This document shows, piece by piece, positions 16,982 to 25,946 of a stretch of DNA of 33,027 bases. This DNA is from Lachnospiraceae bacterium. GTDB lineage: Bacteria; Bacillota; Clostridia; Lachnospirales; Lachnospiraceae. Below the pieces are notes generated by a model. That model saw nothing but the letters and a program-made list of their open reading frames with translations. It did not search any database and was not told the DNA's origin. The position numbers were made by a program, and so were the translations under genes. The stretch is taken from NCBI GenBank assembly GCA_024699355.1, contig JAILPR010000204.1, positions 1 to 33,027 on the forward strand, written 5' to 3'. The number at the start of each line of letters is the position of its first letter. Position 1 is the stretch's first letter.

Positions 16982-17896
16982 ATGCGACATCTTATGAATC
17001 CACTGGATTTCTCCGTGGAAGAGCTCGATCGTCTCTTTGATCTGGCAAACGACATCGAGAAGCATCCGGAGAACTATGCACACAAGTGTGACGGGCGAAA
17101 ACTTGCAACACTGTTTTATGAGCCCAGCACCCGTACCAGACTCAGTTTTGAAACCGCGATGTTAAATCTCGGCGGCAACGTCATCGGTTTTGCGGACGCG
17201 ACCAGTTCCTCCGCAGCCAAAGGCGAAAGTGTTGCGGATACGATCCGCGTCATTTCCTGCTTTGCCGATATCGCAGCGATGCGTCATCCCAAAGAAGGTG
17301 CCGCAATGGTTGCTTCCCAGTTTTCTTCGATTCCCGTCATCAATGCCGGCGACGGCGGACATCAGCATCCGACACAGACCCTGACCGATCTGTTGACCAT
17401 CCGTTCCTTAAAAGGACGCCTCGATCACTTTACCATCGGCCTGTGCGGTGACTTAAAGTTCGGTCGTACCGTTCATTCTCTGATCAACGCGCTCTCCCGT
17501 TATCCGGAGGTACATTTCATCTTTATCTCCCCCGAAGAGCTTCGCGTTCCCGATTACATCATCGATATGTTAAAAGAGAAACAGATTTCCTATGAGGAAG
17601 TCATCAAGCTGGAAGATCGCATCGCCGATCTGGATCTTCTGTACATGACCCGTGTTCAGAGAGAGCGTTTCTTCAACGAGGAAGACTATGTCCGTTTGAA
17701 AGATTTTTATATCCTCGATGCCGCCAAGATGGGAATGGCCAAACCGGATATGCTGGTACTGCACCCCCTGCCGCGTGTCAATGAGATCTCGGTGGATGTC
17801 GATGCCGATCCGCGTGCAGTCTATTTCAAGCAGGTACAGTACGGCGTCTACGTGCGTATGGCGCTGATCTTGACGCTTTTGGGATTGGAGGAATAA
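16982..17896 (+). CDS. pyrB: Aspartate carbamoyltransferase catalytic subunit
   Basis: [69 protein letters not shown]. Confidence 0.97.
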   Translation: MRHLMNPLDFSVEELDRLFDLANDIEKHPENYAHKCDGRKLATLFYEPSTRTRLSFETAMLNLGGNVIGFADATSSSAAKGESVADTIRVISCFADIAAMRHPKEGAAMVASQFSSIPVINAGDGGHQHPTQTLTDLLTIRSLKGRLDHFTIGLCGDLKFGRTVHSLINALSRYPEVHFIFISPEELRVPDYIIDMLKEKQISYEEVIKLEDRIADLDLLYMTRVQRERFFNEEDYVRLKDFYILDAAKMGMAKPDMLVLHPLPRVNEISVDVDADPRAVYFKQVQYGVYVRMALILTLLGLEE

Positions 17897-17899
17897 GAG

Positions 17900-18346
17900 A
17901 TGTTAAATGTAGGACAGATTGAAGAAGGATTTGTACTGGATCATATCAAGGCCGGCAAGAGCATGGAGATCTATCACTATTTAGGTCTCGGCGATCTGGA
18001 CTGTACCGTGGCGATCATCAAAAACGCCCGCAGCAACAAAATGGGGCGCAAGGACATTCTGAAAGTGGAATGCGACATCGACACCTTAAACCTCGATGTT
18101 CTCGGGTTTGTCGATCACAACATCACCGTCAACGTCATTAAGAATGCCACGATCGTGGAGAAGCGGATCTTAAAACTGCCGCGGGAGCTCCGTAATATTT
18201 TAAAATGTCACAACCCCCGCTGTATCACCTCGATCGAGCAGGGTCTGCCGCACATCTTTGTCCTGGCGGATGAAGAAAAAGAAGTTTACCGCTGCAAATA
18301 TTGTGAAGAAAAATATGCACCGTCAAGCAATCTGGATATGAGATAA
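17900..18346 (+). CDS. pyrI: Aspartate carbamoyltransferase regulatory subunit
   Basis: GTVLDHI-like start EEGFVLDHIKAG; C-terminal zinc motif CHNPRCITS…YRCKYCEEKY. Confidence 0.96.
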   Translation: MLNVGQIEEGFVLDHIKAGKSMEIYHYLGLGDLDCTVAIIKNARSNKMGRKDILKVECDIDTLNLDVLGFVDHNITVNVIKNATIVEKRILKLPRELRNILKCHNPRCITSIEQGLPHIFVLADEEKEVYRCKYCEEKYAPSSNLDMR

Positions 18347-18360
18347 GCAGTTCCAATTCG

Positions 18361-18397
18361 CCCCGTAGGTTGCCGAAACAACCTATGGGGTATTTTT
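18361..18397 (+). terminator. Rho-independent terminator after pyrBI
   Basis: ccccgtaggttg-ccgaaa-caacctatgggg followed by tattttt. Confidence 0.85.
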
Positions 18398-18416
18398 ACA
18401 TCATGGAGGAAATATC

Positions 18417-19379
18417 ATGGCTACGAAGCTTACGCTACCTCAAACCATCGCTCAGGTAGATGCGTTAAAAGAAAACCTGCAGAAAGTCATCGTCGGCAAA
18501 TCCGAGACGATCGATCTGATCCTGATCTCGCTGATCGCCGGGGGACATGTCCTGCTCGAAGATGTCCCGGGTACCGGAAAGACGGTCCTGGCCAAGGCTC
18601 TGGCGGCCTCCCTGTCCGCAGACTACCAGCGAATCCAGTTCACACCGGATTTATTGCCCAGTGATGTCACCGGCTTAAATATCTATAACCAGGCTGCCGG
18701 CGAATTTCAGTTTAAGCAGGGGCCGGTCTTTACCAACATCCTGCTGGCAGATGAGATCAACCGCGCCACACCGCGTACGCAGGCCGGTCTTCTCGAGTGT
18801 ATGGAGGAGCATCAGGTCACGATCGACGGACATACCTATCCGCTTGGCGCACCGTTCTTTGTCATCGCCACGCAGAACCCGCTGGAGACCTCCGGTACGT
18901 TCCCGCTGCCGGAAGCACAGCTGGACCGTTTCCTGATGAAGCTGTCCATGGGGCTGCCGGGCAAGGAGGAAGAAGTCGCGATTTTAAAGCGGTTCCAGCA
19001 TGAAGAAGTCCTGCCGACACTGACCGCCGTCTGCTCTCCGGAAGCGATCCTTTCGCTGCAGGCAGAAGCCAGAAACATCACTCTGCACGATGATCTGCTG
19101 CAGTATCTGGCAGAGCTGATCCTGCGCACCCGCACCCGGAGCGATATCTATTCCGGCGTCAGTCCCAGAGGATCTCTGGCACTGATGAAGTGCGCCCAGG
19201 TCTGCGCGCTGCTTCATAACCGCACCTACTGTGTGCCGGAAGATCTGAAATTCGTCGCACCGTCTGTCCTCTCCCACCGCCTGATCCTCGGCCGTGGCAT
19301 GCAGACGTCCTCAGATGCCCGTAGTATCATCCTGCAGATCCTGCAGGAGGTTCCGGTTCCGACGGAGGCACTTTCCTGA
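18417..19379 (+). CDS. MoxR family AAA+ ATPase
   Basis: GGHVLLEDVPGTGKTVLAKALA (Walker A), LLADEINRATPRTQAGLLECMEE, FVIATQNPLETSGTFPLPEAQLDRFLMK. Confidence 0.95.
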   Translation: MATKLTLPQTIAQVDALKENLQKVIVGKSETIDLILISLIAGGHVLLEDVPGTGKTVLAKALAASLSADYQRIQFTPDLLPSDVTGLNIYNQAAGEFQFKQGPVFTNILLADEINRATPRTQAGLLECMEEHQVTIDGHTYPLGAPFFVIATQNPLETSGTFPLPEAQLDRFLMKLSMGLPGKEEEVAILKRFQHEEVLPTLTAVCSPEAILSLQAEARNITLHDDLLQYLAELILRTRTRSDIYSGVSPRGSLALMKCAQVCALLHNRTYCVPEDLKFVAPSVLSHRLILGRGMQTSSDARSIILQILQEVPVPTEALS

Positions 19380-19380
19380 T

Positions 19381-20505
19381 ATGCAGATTCTATGGATCCC
19401 GCTCCTGCTCCTTGCGCTCTTTGGGCTGGAGCTCTACCTCTACCAAACCAACTGGAGTTCGCATCTGCGCGTAACCCTGCACTTTCCAGGGCAGGCCGTG
19501 ACAGAGGGCGAGACTTCGATCCTCACCGAAGAGATCACCAACCGCAACTTCCTGCCCTTTCCACTCCTGCAGGTGCATTATCAGTTGCGGCTCGGCCTGA
19601 CCTTTTCCCCGCAGATCAAATCCGTCCATACGGATCGTACCACGCTGACGGACATCTTTTCCTTAGGCTTTTACGAGAAGCGGACACGTGATGTGGAGAT
19701 CATCGACACGAAGCGTGGCTACTACACGATTTTAGATGCCCAGATCAACACCGATGATCTGTTTCATTTGCGCCACTTTCTGATGGACACTGCGCAGGAT
19801 ACTGCCATGTATGTCTATCCGAAATGCCTTGACGGTGAGCAGATCGAGGTGACCTTTCAGCATATCCTCGGCGATGTCTTAAGCAGGCGCTTCCTGTATG
19901 AAGATCCGTTCACGTTTCGCGGGATCCGCGAGTATCGCGCCGGTGATCCGGAACGGAGCGTCAACTGGAAGGCCTCTGCCAGAAGCACCTCGCTTCAGGT
20001 CAATGTCCATGATCATACCGCAGGACAGCAGGTGATGCTTCTCTTAAATTTAGAAGCACCGGCGATCCTGTATTCCTCGGAGCTGTTGGAAAACGGCATC
20101 CGCCTGGCACGAACCTATGCAGAACTGTTGATGGAGCAGCAGATCCCGACCGGATTATCCACCAACGGCATGGACGTGCTGTTACATTCCCGGATCCGCC
20201 TCGAACCCGGCAGCACAGGCGCACACCGCATCGCCTTTGCGCAGGCCCTTGCCCGCATCGACCTGTTGCAAAACTGCGTGCCTTTTGCGACCTGCCTTCG
20301 CGAGGTTTCTGCAGAAGCAGGCGATGCCACGCAGATGACCTACGTTCTGATCTCCTCTGCAACGGGCGATGCGCTCTGCAGAGAAGCTGCCCGCCTCTCA
20401 TCTACTGCAGGCGGTCTGTTGTGGATCTGTCCGCTGACGGCAGGCCTGCATCAGGCAGAAGTGAACATCCCCGGCGTGACCTTCCTGCCGGTCCTGTTTC
20501 ATTAA
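19381..20505 (+). CDS. DUF58 domain-containing protein
   Basis: Two hydrophobic N-terminal residues stretch WIPLLLLALFGLELYLY; FRGIREYRAGDPERSVNWKASARSTSLQVNVHD is the DUF58 signature. ATG overlaps the end of MoxR closely. Confidence 0.9.
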   Translation: MQILWIPLLLLALFGLELYLYQTNWSSHLRVTLHFPGQAVTEGETSILTEEITNRNFLPFPLLQVHYQLRLGLTFSPQIKSVHTDRTTLTDIFSLGFYEKRTRDVEIIDTKRGYYTILDAQINTDDLFHLRHFLMDTAQDTAMYVYPKCLDGEQIEVTFQHILGDVLSRRFLYEDPFTFRGIREYRAGDPERSVNWKASARSTSLQVNVHDHTAGQQVMLLLNLEAPAILYSSELLENGIRLARTYAELLMEQQIPTGLSTNGMDVLLHSRIRLEPGSTGAHRIAFAQALARIDLLQNCVPFATCLREVSAEAGDATQMTYVLISSATGDALCREAARLSSTAGGLLWICPLTAGLHQAEVNIPGVTFLPVLFH

Positions 20506-20538
20506 TATGGCGCCCGATTGTGCGTTTAAGGAGTTCTC

Positions 20539-21807
20539 ATGAACAGATATGAAGAATTTCTCCAACGGGAGAGTCGACAGGCAACTGTCAAAATGCAACT
20601 ACTGCGGCTGATCAACTACGGCCTGCTCTTTTATACGTTTGGCATCCTGCCGCTGTTTTTTGGATCCAACCTGCGGCTGTATTTCGGTGCGCTGATCTTT
20701 GTCGCTGCGCTCTGCACTTCGGAAGCGGTGCGCTATCGTAAGGTATCCTTCCTGCTCTACTGTCTGATCCATGCCGTGCTGTGCGGTCTGATCGTTCTTG
20801 TCGGCATCGCCTGCCATGTGCGGCTCTACTACCTTGCCCTGGCGATCCTCCTTACGATCTGTGCCTTCTACGCGCACATCCGGGATATCGATCCGGCAGA
20901 GCCTCATCCGGGCTTTCTGGCGCCTTACATGATCCTGTTTCTGGTCGCACTGTATGTCGGCCATACGCCGCTGTTACGCTTTTCTTATCTGGCAGAAGGG
21001 ATCTGTGCGATCGTATATCTCTTATATCGCAACGAAGATCAGCTGGAGGAGCATCTCTACCGGTTGCAGGAAGATACTGCGGTTCCGGTAGAAAAGATTC
21101 GTCGCACCAACAGTTTTATGGCACTGCTCCTTGCGATCGGCATGGCGATCCTCATCGCCCTGTTTCGCCTGGTGGATTATTCCGAAGAGTTGGCCGTGAT
21201 CTTTCGAAAGATCGTTCATCAGATCCTGCTCTTTCTCTTATCCATCACCAGGCTGTTGTTCCGGAATAACGACGAGGCCTTTGAAGAAGAAGCCCTTGGC
21301 GGCGCGACTTTAGCACCGATGTTGCCGGGCGGGATGTCGGAGCCGAGTCCGTTCATGGAACTGCTCTTTGAGATCATCTTCCGGATCTTTACTCTGGCAA
21401 CGATCATTTTGATCGTCACCGTCGTCTTAAAACTGCTGATTGCGCTCTACCGCGCCTACCTCTCCGGCGGCCGCAAAGCCGATGCAGACAGGATCGAATA
21501 TCTAAAGCCGCATGAACGCAGGGAACATGCCCCACGGAGCGCGTCCGTATCTAAGAGCGAAGGGTTCTTTAGCCCCAGGACGCAGCTTCGACGCGCCTAT
21601 CGCAAATGGCTTTTAAAGAGTCCTAAGGCTGCGGCACTGCAGCCTTCCATGACCCCGGCCGAGCTGGAAGCGACCGCATATCCTTCACATCCTGATTGTG
21701 ACAACGAGACCCTGCACCGGATCTACGAGCAGGCTCGTTACAGTGACAAACCGCTCCAAAGCAGCGATGTCCGTGCATTTCACGATGCCCTCCGTGCGCA
21801 GCGTTAG
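20539..21807 (+). CDS. Multi-pass membrane protein with DUF4129-like C-terminus
   Basis: Several N-terminal TM segments, one TM at IFTLATIILIVTVVLKLLIALY, C-terminal LRRAYRKWLLKSPKAAALQPSMTPAELEATA resembling DUF4129; follows MoxR and DUF58. Confidence 0.7.
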   Translation: MNRYEEFLQRESRQATVKMQLLRLINYGLLFYTFGILPLFFGSNLRLYFGALIFVAALCTSEAVRYRKVSFLLYCLIHAVLCGLIVLVGIACHVRLYYLALAILLTICAFYAHIRDIDPAEPHPGFLAPYMILFLVALYVGHTPLLRFSYLAEGICAIVYLLYRNEDQLEEHLYRLQEDTAVPVEKIRRTNSFMALLLAIGMAILIALFRLVDYSEELAVIFRKIVHQILLFLLSITRLLFRNNDEAFEEEALGGATLAPMLPGGMSEPSPFMELLFEIIFRIFTLATIILIVTVVLKLLIALYRAYLSGGRKADADRIEYLKPHERREHAPRSASVSKSEGFFSPRTQLRRAYRKWLLKSPKAAALQPSMTPAELEATAYPSHPDCDNETLHRIYEQARYSDKPLQSSDVRAFHDALRAQR

Positions 21808-21861
21808 CGCTCGCAGGTACTGATCCCGTCACGCATCGCTGCCGCAACATCAAGATCATCC

Positions 21862-21921
21862 AAACAGCAAAACAGCCCGAAACACGTTCCTTACCGCATC
21901 GTGTTTCGGGCTTTGCTGTTT
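21862..21921. terminator. Long bidirectional terminator between convergent genes
   Basis: aaacagcaaaacagcccgaaacacg / cgtgtttcgggctttgctgttt, 22 paired bases with a 3-nt bulge. Confidence 0.8.
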
Positions 21922-21929
21922 GTGAATTC

Positions 21930-22733
21930 TTATTTGGATAATAAAATGCGATCGTTGTCGAGTCGCTCGCCGGCACGGATCTTAAACTGCTCGAGCAGAT
22001 CATCCACCGTCATATGCGCTCTCTCCTCTCCCTGTACATCCAGAATGATATCTCCGCCATCCATCATCAGGGTACGATTGCCAAGTTCTAACGCCTGGTG
22101 CATGTTGTGAGTGACCATCAGACAGGTGATCTGTCGATCTGCCACGATCTTTTTGGTCAGCTCCAGCACCTTTTGTGCCGTCGCCGGATCCAGTGCTGCC
22201 GTATGCTCATCAAGCAGCAGGATCTTCGGAGTGACCATCGTCGCCATCAGCAGGGTGAGTGCCTGACGCTGCCCTCCGGATAAGAGGCCGACCGGATTTT
22301 TCATACGATCTTCCAGACCCATATCCAGCTGCGATAACTGCTCGCGAAAGAGCTTCTTTTCCGCTTTCGTAATGCGCGAGAAGAGCTGTCCTTTGCTCTT
22401 ATTGGCACGCAGATACGCCAGTGCCATGTTTTCCTCGATCGTCATATGCGGTGCCGTTCCCATCAGCGGGTCCTGAAAGAGGTGCCCGATGTCACGGCTT
22501 CGGAGGTGTTCTGCTTTATAGGTGATGTCTTCGTGATCGAGGATCACGCGTCCCTCATCGACATAGAAGGCTCCTGTAATGGCATTAAAGAGTGTCGATT
22601 TGCCGGCACCGTTGCTGCCGATGATCGTGGCGAAATCACCCGGTTTTAAGTGAAGCGATACCTTACGCAGGGCGACTTTTTCATTGATCGTGCCGGGATG
22701 AAATGTTTTACTGATCTGTTGTAATTCCAGCAT
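21930..22733 (-). CDS. ABC transporter ATP-binding protein (putative tryptophan/aromatic amino acid importer)
   Basis: IIGSNGAGKSTLFNAITG (Walker A), GLLSGGQRQALTLLMA (signature), KILLLDEHTAALDP (Walker B). Confidence 0.92.
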   Translation of the reverse strand: MLELQQISKTFHPGTINEKVALRKVSLHLKPGDFATIIGSNGAGKSTLFNAITGAFYVDEGRVILDHEDITYKAEHLRSRDIGHLFQDPLMGTAPHMTIEENMALAYLRANKSKGQLFSRITKAEKKLFREQLSQLDMGLEDRMKNPVGLLSGGQRQALTLLMATMVTPKILLLDEHTAALDPATAQKVLELTKKIVADRQITCLMVTHNMHQALELGNRTLMMDGGDIILDVQGEERAHMTVDDLLEQFKIRAGERLDNDRILLSK

Positions 22734-22734
22734 C

Positions 22735-23670
22735 CTACTGCCCTGCCTTTCTGCCCCGCTCTGTCAGGCGTCTCTTATAAAAGTCCATATTCCCTTTGAA
22801 ATACGGTACAAAGATCGCAACCGTAACGATCACCGCACTGGCCAGTTTCAGTGCTTCCGCCGGTAAGTTAAACCGCAGCGCGATCGCAACGATGATACGA
22901 TACAGGCAACTGCCCAGGACCACGCCGATCGCCCGCCTGAAGATGCTTCCGCGGCGGATCAGAGTCTCTCCGATCATGAGAGATGCCAGTGCGATCGTCA
23001 CCTGGCCGGTACCGAAGTTGATATCGCAGGATTTTTGATACTGTGCAAGGATCGCACCCGAAAGTGCGGTCAATGAACCGGAAACGCAAAGACCGACTGT
23101 AATGGTAAAGGCCGGATTGATGCTGGAGGCTTTGACCATGTGCTCGTTATCGCCCGTTGCACGGATGCTCAGTCCCAGCGTGGTATTTAAGAACCAGTGC
23201 AAAATCAGGCAGATCACCAGCACGATGACCAGTGCGATCACCAGTTTATACAATGTCTTGTATGTTTCCGCTTCACTGACTTCTTTGGCCAGAGAAAAGA
23301 TCGTGTCCACGCCAAAAATATTGACGTTGGAAGATCTTCCCATGACCAGAAAGTTGATGGTATAGAGTCCGGTATTGACAATAATGCCGGCCAGAATGGA
23401 CTGGATGCCCATTCTGGTCTGCAAAAATGCGGTGATAAAACCGGAGAGCACGCCGACCAGCATAGCTGCCGGCAGTGCCAGGAAGGGATGTCCCATCGTC
23501 GTCACGACTGCACCTGTCGCACAGCCTAAAGTAAAACAGCCGTCCGTCGACAGATCTGCAATATTCAAAATGGAAAAGGAAATGTACAACGCCAGTGCGA
23601 CCAGCGCATAAATACAACCCAGTTCCAATGCGGTCACAATGACCGATGTACTAAAAATCGATGCCAACAT
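22735..23670 (-). CDS. ABC transporter permease (BPD_transp_2 type)
   Basis: MLASIFSTSVIVTALELGCIYALVALALYISFSILNIADLSTDGCFTLGCA…; start at 23670 with RBS ggagg. Confidence 0.9.
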   Translation of the reverse strand: MLASIFSTSVIVTALELGCIYALVALALYISFSILNIADLSTDGCFTLGCATGAVVTTMGHPFLALPAAMLVGVLSGFITAFLQTRMGIQSILAGIIVNTGLYTINFLVMGRSSNVNIFGVDTIFSLAKEVSEAETYKTLYKLVIALVIVLVICLILHWFLNTTLGLSIRATGDNEHMVKASSINPAFTITVGLCVSGSLTALSGAILAQYQKSCDINFGTGQVTIALASLMIGETLIRRGSIFRRAIGVVLGSCLYRIIVAIALRFNLPAEALKLASAVIVTVAIFVPYFKGNMDFYKRRLTERGRKAGQ

Positions 23671-23726
23671 CTCATCCTCCGTCCCAAATCGTTCCAAAGC
23701 CGCCATCGGCTTTGCCTGTCTGTTTC

Positions 23727-24845
23727 TTATTCAAACTCTTCTGCGGTGATGGTTTCTTTTAACTCGGAAGCCATCTCCTCAAACATACTATACTCCAAAT
23801 GGATCGCTTCTGCAGTCTCTGTGTTGACGGTAACGATACCGTTGTCCATCAGGCGTACCGGACAGGTCGCCGGATCGGCACCGTTGACCAGGATCTCTAC
23901 GACCATATCCGCGGTAACCACACCAAGATCCGCATAGTTAACACCATAGCCGACAAAGGCACCGTTTAAGGCAAAGGAATCAGCGCCTGCATAGTGCGGG
24001 ATGCCTGCTTCGATGAATTTCTCATAGATGGAAAGTTCTGCGGTCATGATCGTATTGTCGGTCGGGGTAAATACGGCTTCCACACCGTCTGCAACCAGTG
24101 CATCCGCTGCCAGGGCAACTTCATCCACGGTGGTACCGGTCTTCTCGATCACTTCCACACCCTTCTCTTCGCAATATGCTTTAGCATCCGCTACCGGAAC
24201 CTTGGAAGCATCTTCACTGCTGTTGTATAACAGGCCGACCTTTGTGATGTCCGGATTTGCTGCAAACATCAGATCCATAACAACTTTGGTATTTAATGCA
24301 TCGGAAGTACCTGTGACATTGCTGCCCGGTGCATCAAGACTCTCTACCAGACCTGCGGTGACCGGATCGGATACTGCGGAAAATACGACCGGGATCTGAT
24401 TGTCCTCGGTTGCCGCCTGCATGATGACTGCAGTCGGAGTTGCGATCGGAACGATCACGTCCACTTCATCCGCAACCAGCTCTGCTGCGATCTGATTTAA
24501 GGTCGTCGCATCTGCCTGTCCGTTAAAGGTATAGTCTGCATAATCAAAGGTCACACCAAGCTCTGCGCCCTTGGCATCGAGCTCTGCTTCGATGTTCTGT
24601 TCGATCTGATTTAAGGATGCGTCATCGACATACTGTACGATACCGACTTTGTATACCGCACCTGCTTCTGCGGCTACGCTCTCGCCGGTTTCCTCCGCAG
24701 CGCTCTCTGCTGCCTCACTGCTCTCTGCCGCCTCAGCACTTTCTGCCGGTGCGGATGCTGCACTGTCAGCACTTTCGCCGCAGCCTGCCATCAGGCTCAT
24801 TGCCATCATCAGACTCATGATACTTGCTACTGCTCTTTTTTTCAT
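23727..24845 (-). CDS. ABC transporter substrate-binding lipoprotein (ABC_sub_bind/TrpX-like)
   Basis: MKKRAVASIMSLMMAMSLMAGCGES signal and lipobox; VYKVGIVQYVDDASLNQIEQNIEAEL…, IPVVFSAVSDPVTAGLVESLDAPGSNVTGTSD. Start corrected to 24845 (RBS aggagga). Confidence 0.9.
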   Translation of the reverse strand: MKKRAVASIMSLMMAMSLMAGCGESADSAASAPAESAEAAESSEAAESAAEETGESVAAEAGAVYKVGIVQYVDDASLNQIEQNIEAELDAKGAELGVTFDYADYTFNGQADATTLNQIAAELVADEVDVIVPIATPTAVIMQAATEDNQIPVVFSAVSDPVTAGLVESLDAPGSNVTGTSDALNTKVVMDLMFAANPDITKVGLLYNSSEDASKVPVADAKAYCEEKGVEVIEKTGTTVDEVALAADALVADGVEAVFTPTDNTIMTAELSIYEKFIEAGIPHYAGADSFALNGAFVGYGVNYADLGVVTADMVVEILVNGADPATCPVRLMDNGIVTVNTETAEAIHLEYSMFEEMASELKETITAEEFE

Positions 24846-24882
24846 AATGTTTCCTCCTGCTCTTTGTTTCTTGTAACCATAT

Positions 24883-25175
24883 AAAAACGCCTCAATCGAC
24901 ATTGCTATCGATTGAGGCGATCTATAACATAACCGCGGTACCACTCAACTTGGTGTAACACCCACTGAATTCACGTACTATCATACATGCCACGCTGGTA
25001 ACGGGTGTGGTCCCCGTCGGAGCCTACTTTTACTTCGGTCCGCCCTCGAAAGGCCATTCCATATCTTTCTCCGCATCGCAATCCCACCGCCTGCGACTCT
25101 CTGTCCGGTTCCCGATATGTACTCCTCTTTCTCATCGGTTTCATCCATATGATTGATGATCACTCATCTGTTCTT
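24883..25175 (-). ncRNA. T-box riboswitch leader with terminator; likely Trp (UGG) specifier
   Basis: Minus strand contains GAGAAAGAGGAGTA, AGAGAG, GGTGGG, GAA-TGG-CCTTTCGAGGGC, T-box AGTTGAGTGGTACCGCG (about 24933-24951), then terminator CGCCTCAATCGA-TAGCAATG-TCGATTGAGGCG-TTTTT. Confidence 0.9.
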
Positions 25176-25176
25176 T

Positions 25177-25205
25177 ACTTTAAAACGCATCTTTACAAAA
25201 GTCAA
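25177..25205 (-). promoter_or_regulatory. Candidate promoter for the T-box/ABC operon
   Basis: Minus strand TTGACT-17 nt-TAAAGT. Confidence 0.5.
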
Positions 25206-25221
25206 GAAAGAAATCTATAAT
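25192..25221 (+). promoter_or_regulatory. Candidate promoter for the methyltransferase gene
   Basis: TTTACA-18 nt-TATAAT. Confidence 0.45.
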
Positions 25222-25291
25222 ATGCTTTGTTGGTTATCTATAACTAACCATTGTGTTCAACTAAAATTTTAATCAAAGGAGTGCCAGACAA

Positions 25292-25921
25292 ATGGGAGTA
25301 TTGAAAAAAATTTTTGGAAATGCCAGAAAGCCGCAGGGCGTCATCGGAAAGATGATGGCAAAAGGAATGAATCGCGGGCCTCACGAGAAACTTGCCAATT
25401 GGGGGTTTACGCACCTGATGCTAAACGGAGATGAAACAGCGATCGACTTAGGATGCGGCGGCGGTGCCAATGTCGCAAAGCTTCTGACGAAGCTGCCAAA
25501 CGGCAAAGTCAGCGGACTGGACTACTCCGAAGTATCGGTCGAAACCTCTAAAGAAACCAACCGCCGGGAAATCTCCGCAGGACGTTGCAACATCCTGCAG
25601 GGAAATGTTATGAATCTGCCGCTGAAAGAGCAGAGCTTTGATGTAGTCACGGCCTTTGAGACCATCTACTTCTGGCCGGACTTAAGCCAAAGTTTTTCCG
25701 AGGTTTATCGGATCTTAAAGCAGGGTGGCCGTTTTATGATCACCAATGAATCCGATGGAAAGCATGAAGCTTCCTTAAAGTGGAAGGACCTGGTCGATGG
25801 CATGAACGTCTATACCGCGGAAGAATTGGAAACGCTCCTGACCGGGGTCGGATTTACGATCGGAACGATCGATGAAGACAGTGCACACGATCGCCTCTGC
25901 GTGGTTGCCTGCAAAGCATAA
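25292..25921 (+). CDS. Class I SAM-dependent methyltransferase
   Basis: AIDLGCGGGANVAKLL, VSGLDYSEVSVETSKE, NVMNLPLKEQSFDVVTAFETIYFWPDL, EVYRILKQGGRFMI. Confidence 0.92.
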   Translation: MGVLKKIFGNARKPQGVIGKMMAKGMNRGPHEKLANWGFTHLMLNGDETAIDLGCGGGANVAKLLTKLPNGKVSGLDYSEVSVETSKETNRREISAGRCNILQGNVMNLPLKEQSFDVVTAFETIYFWPDLSQSFSEVYRILKQGGRFMITNESDGKHEASLKWKDLVDGMNVYTAEELETLLTGVGFTIGTIDEDSAHDRLCVVACKA

Positions 25922-25946
25922 CCGTATTTCCGGAGCCTGTGCTGTA

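Noticed and set aside
24981-25163. 60-aa minus-strand ORF inside the T-box leader, considered as a leader peptide
   Set aside because: The region is explained by T-box structural elements; no Trp-rich attenuator peptide is seen.
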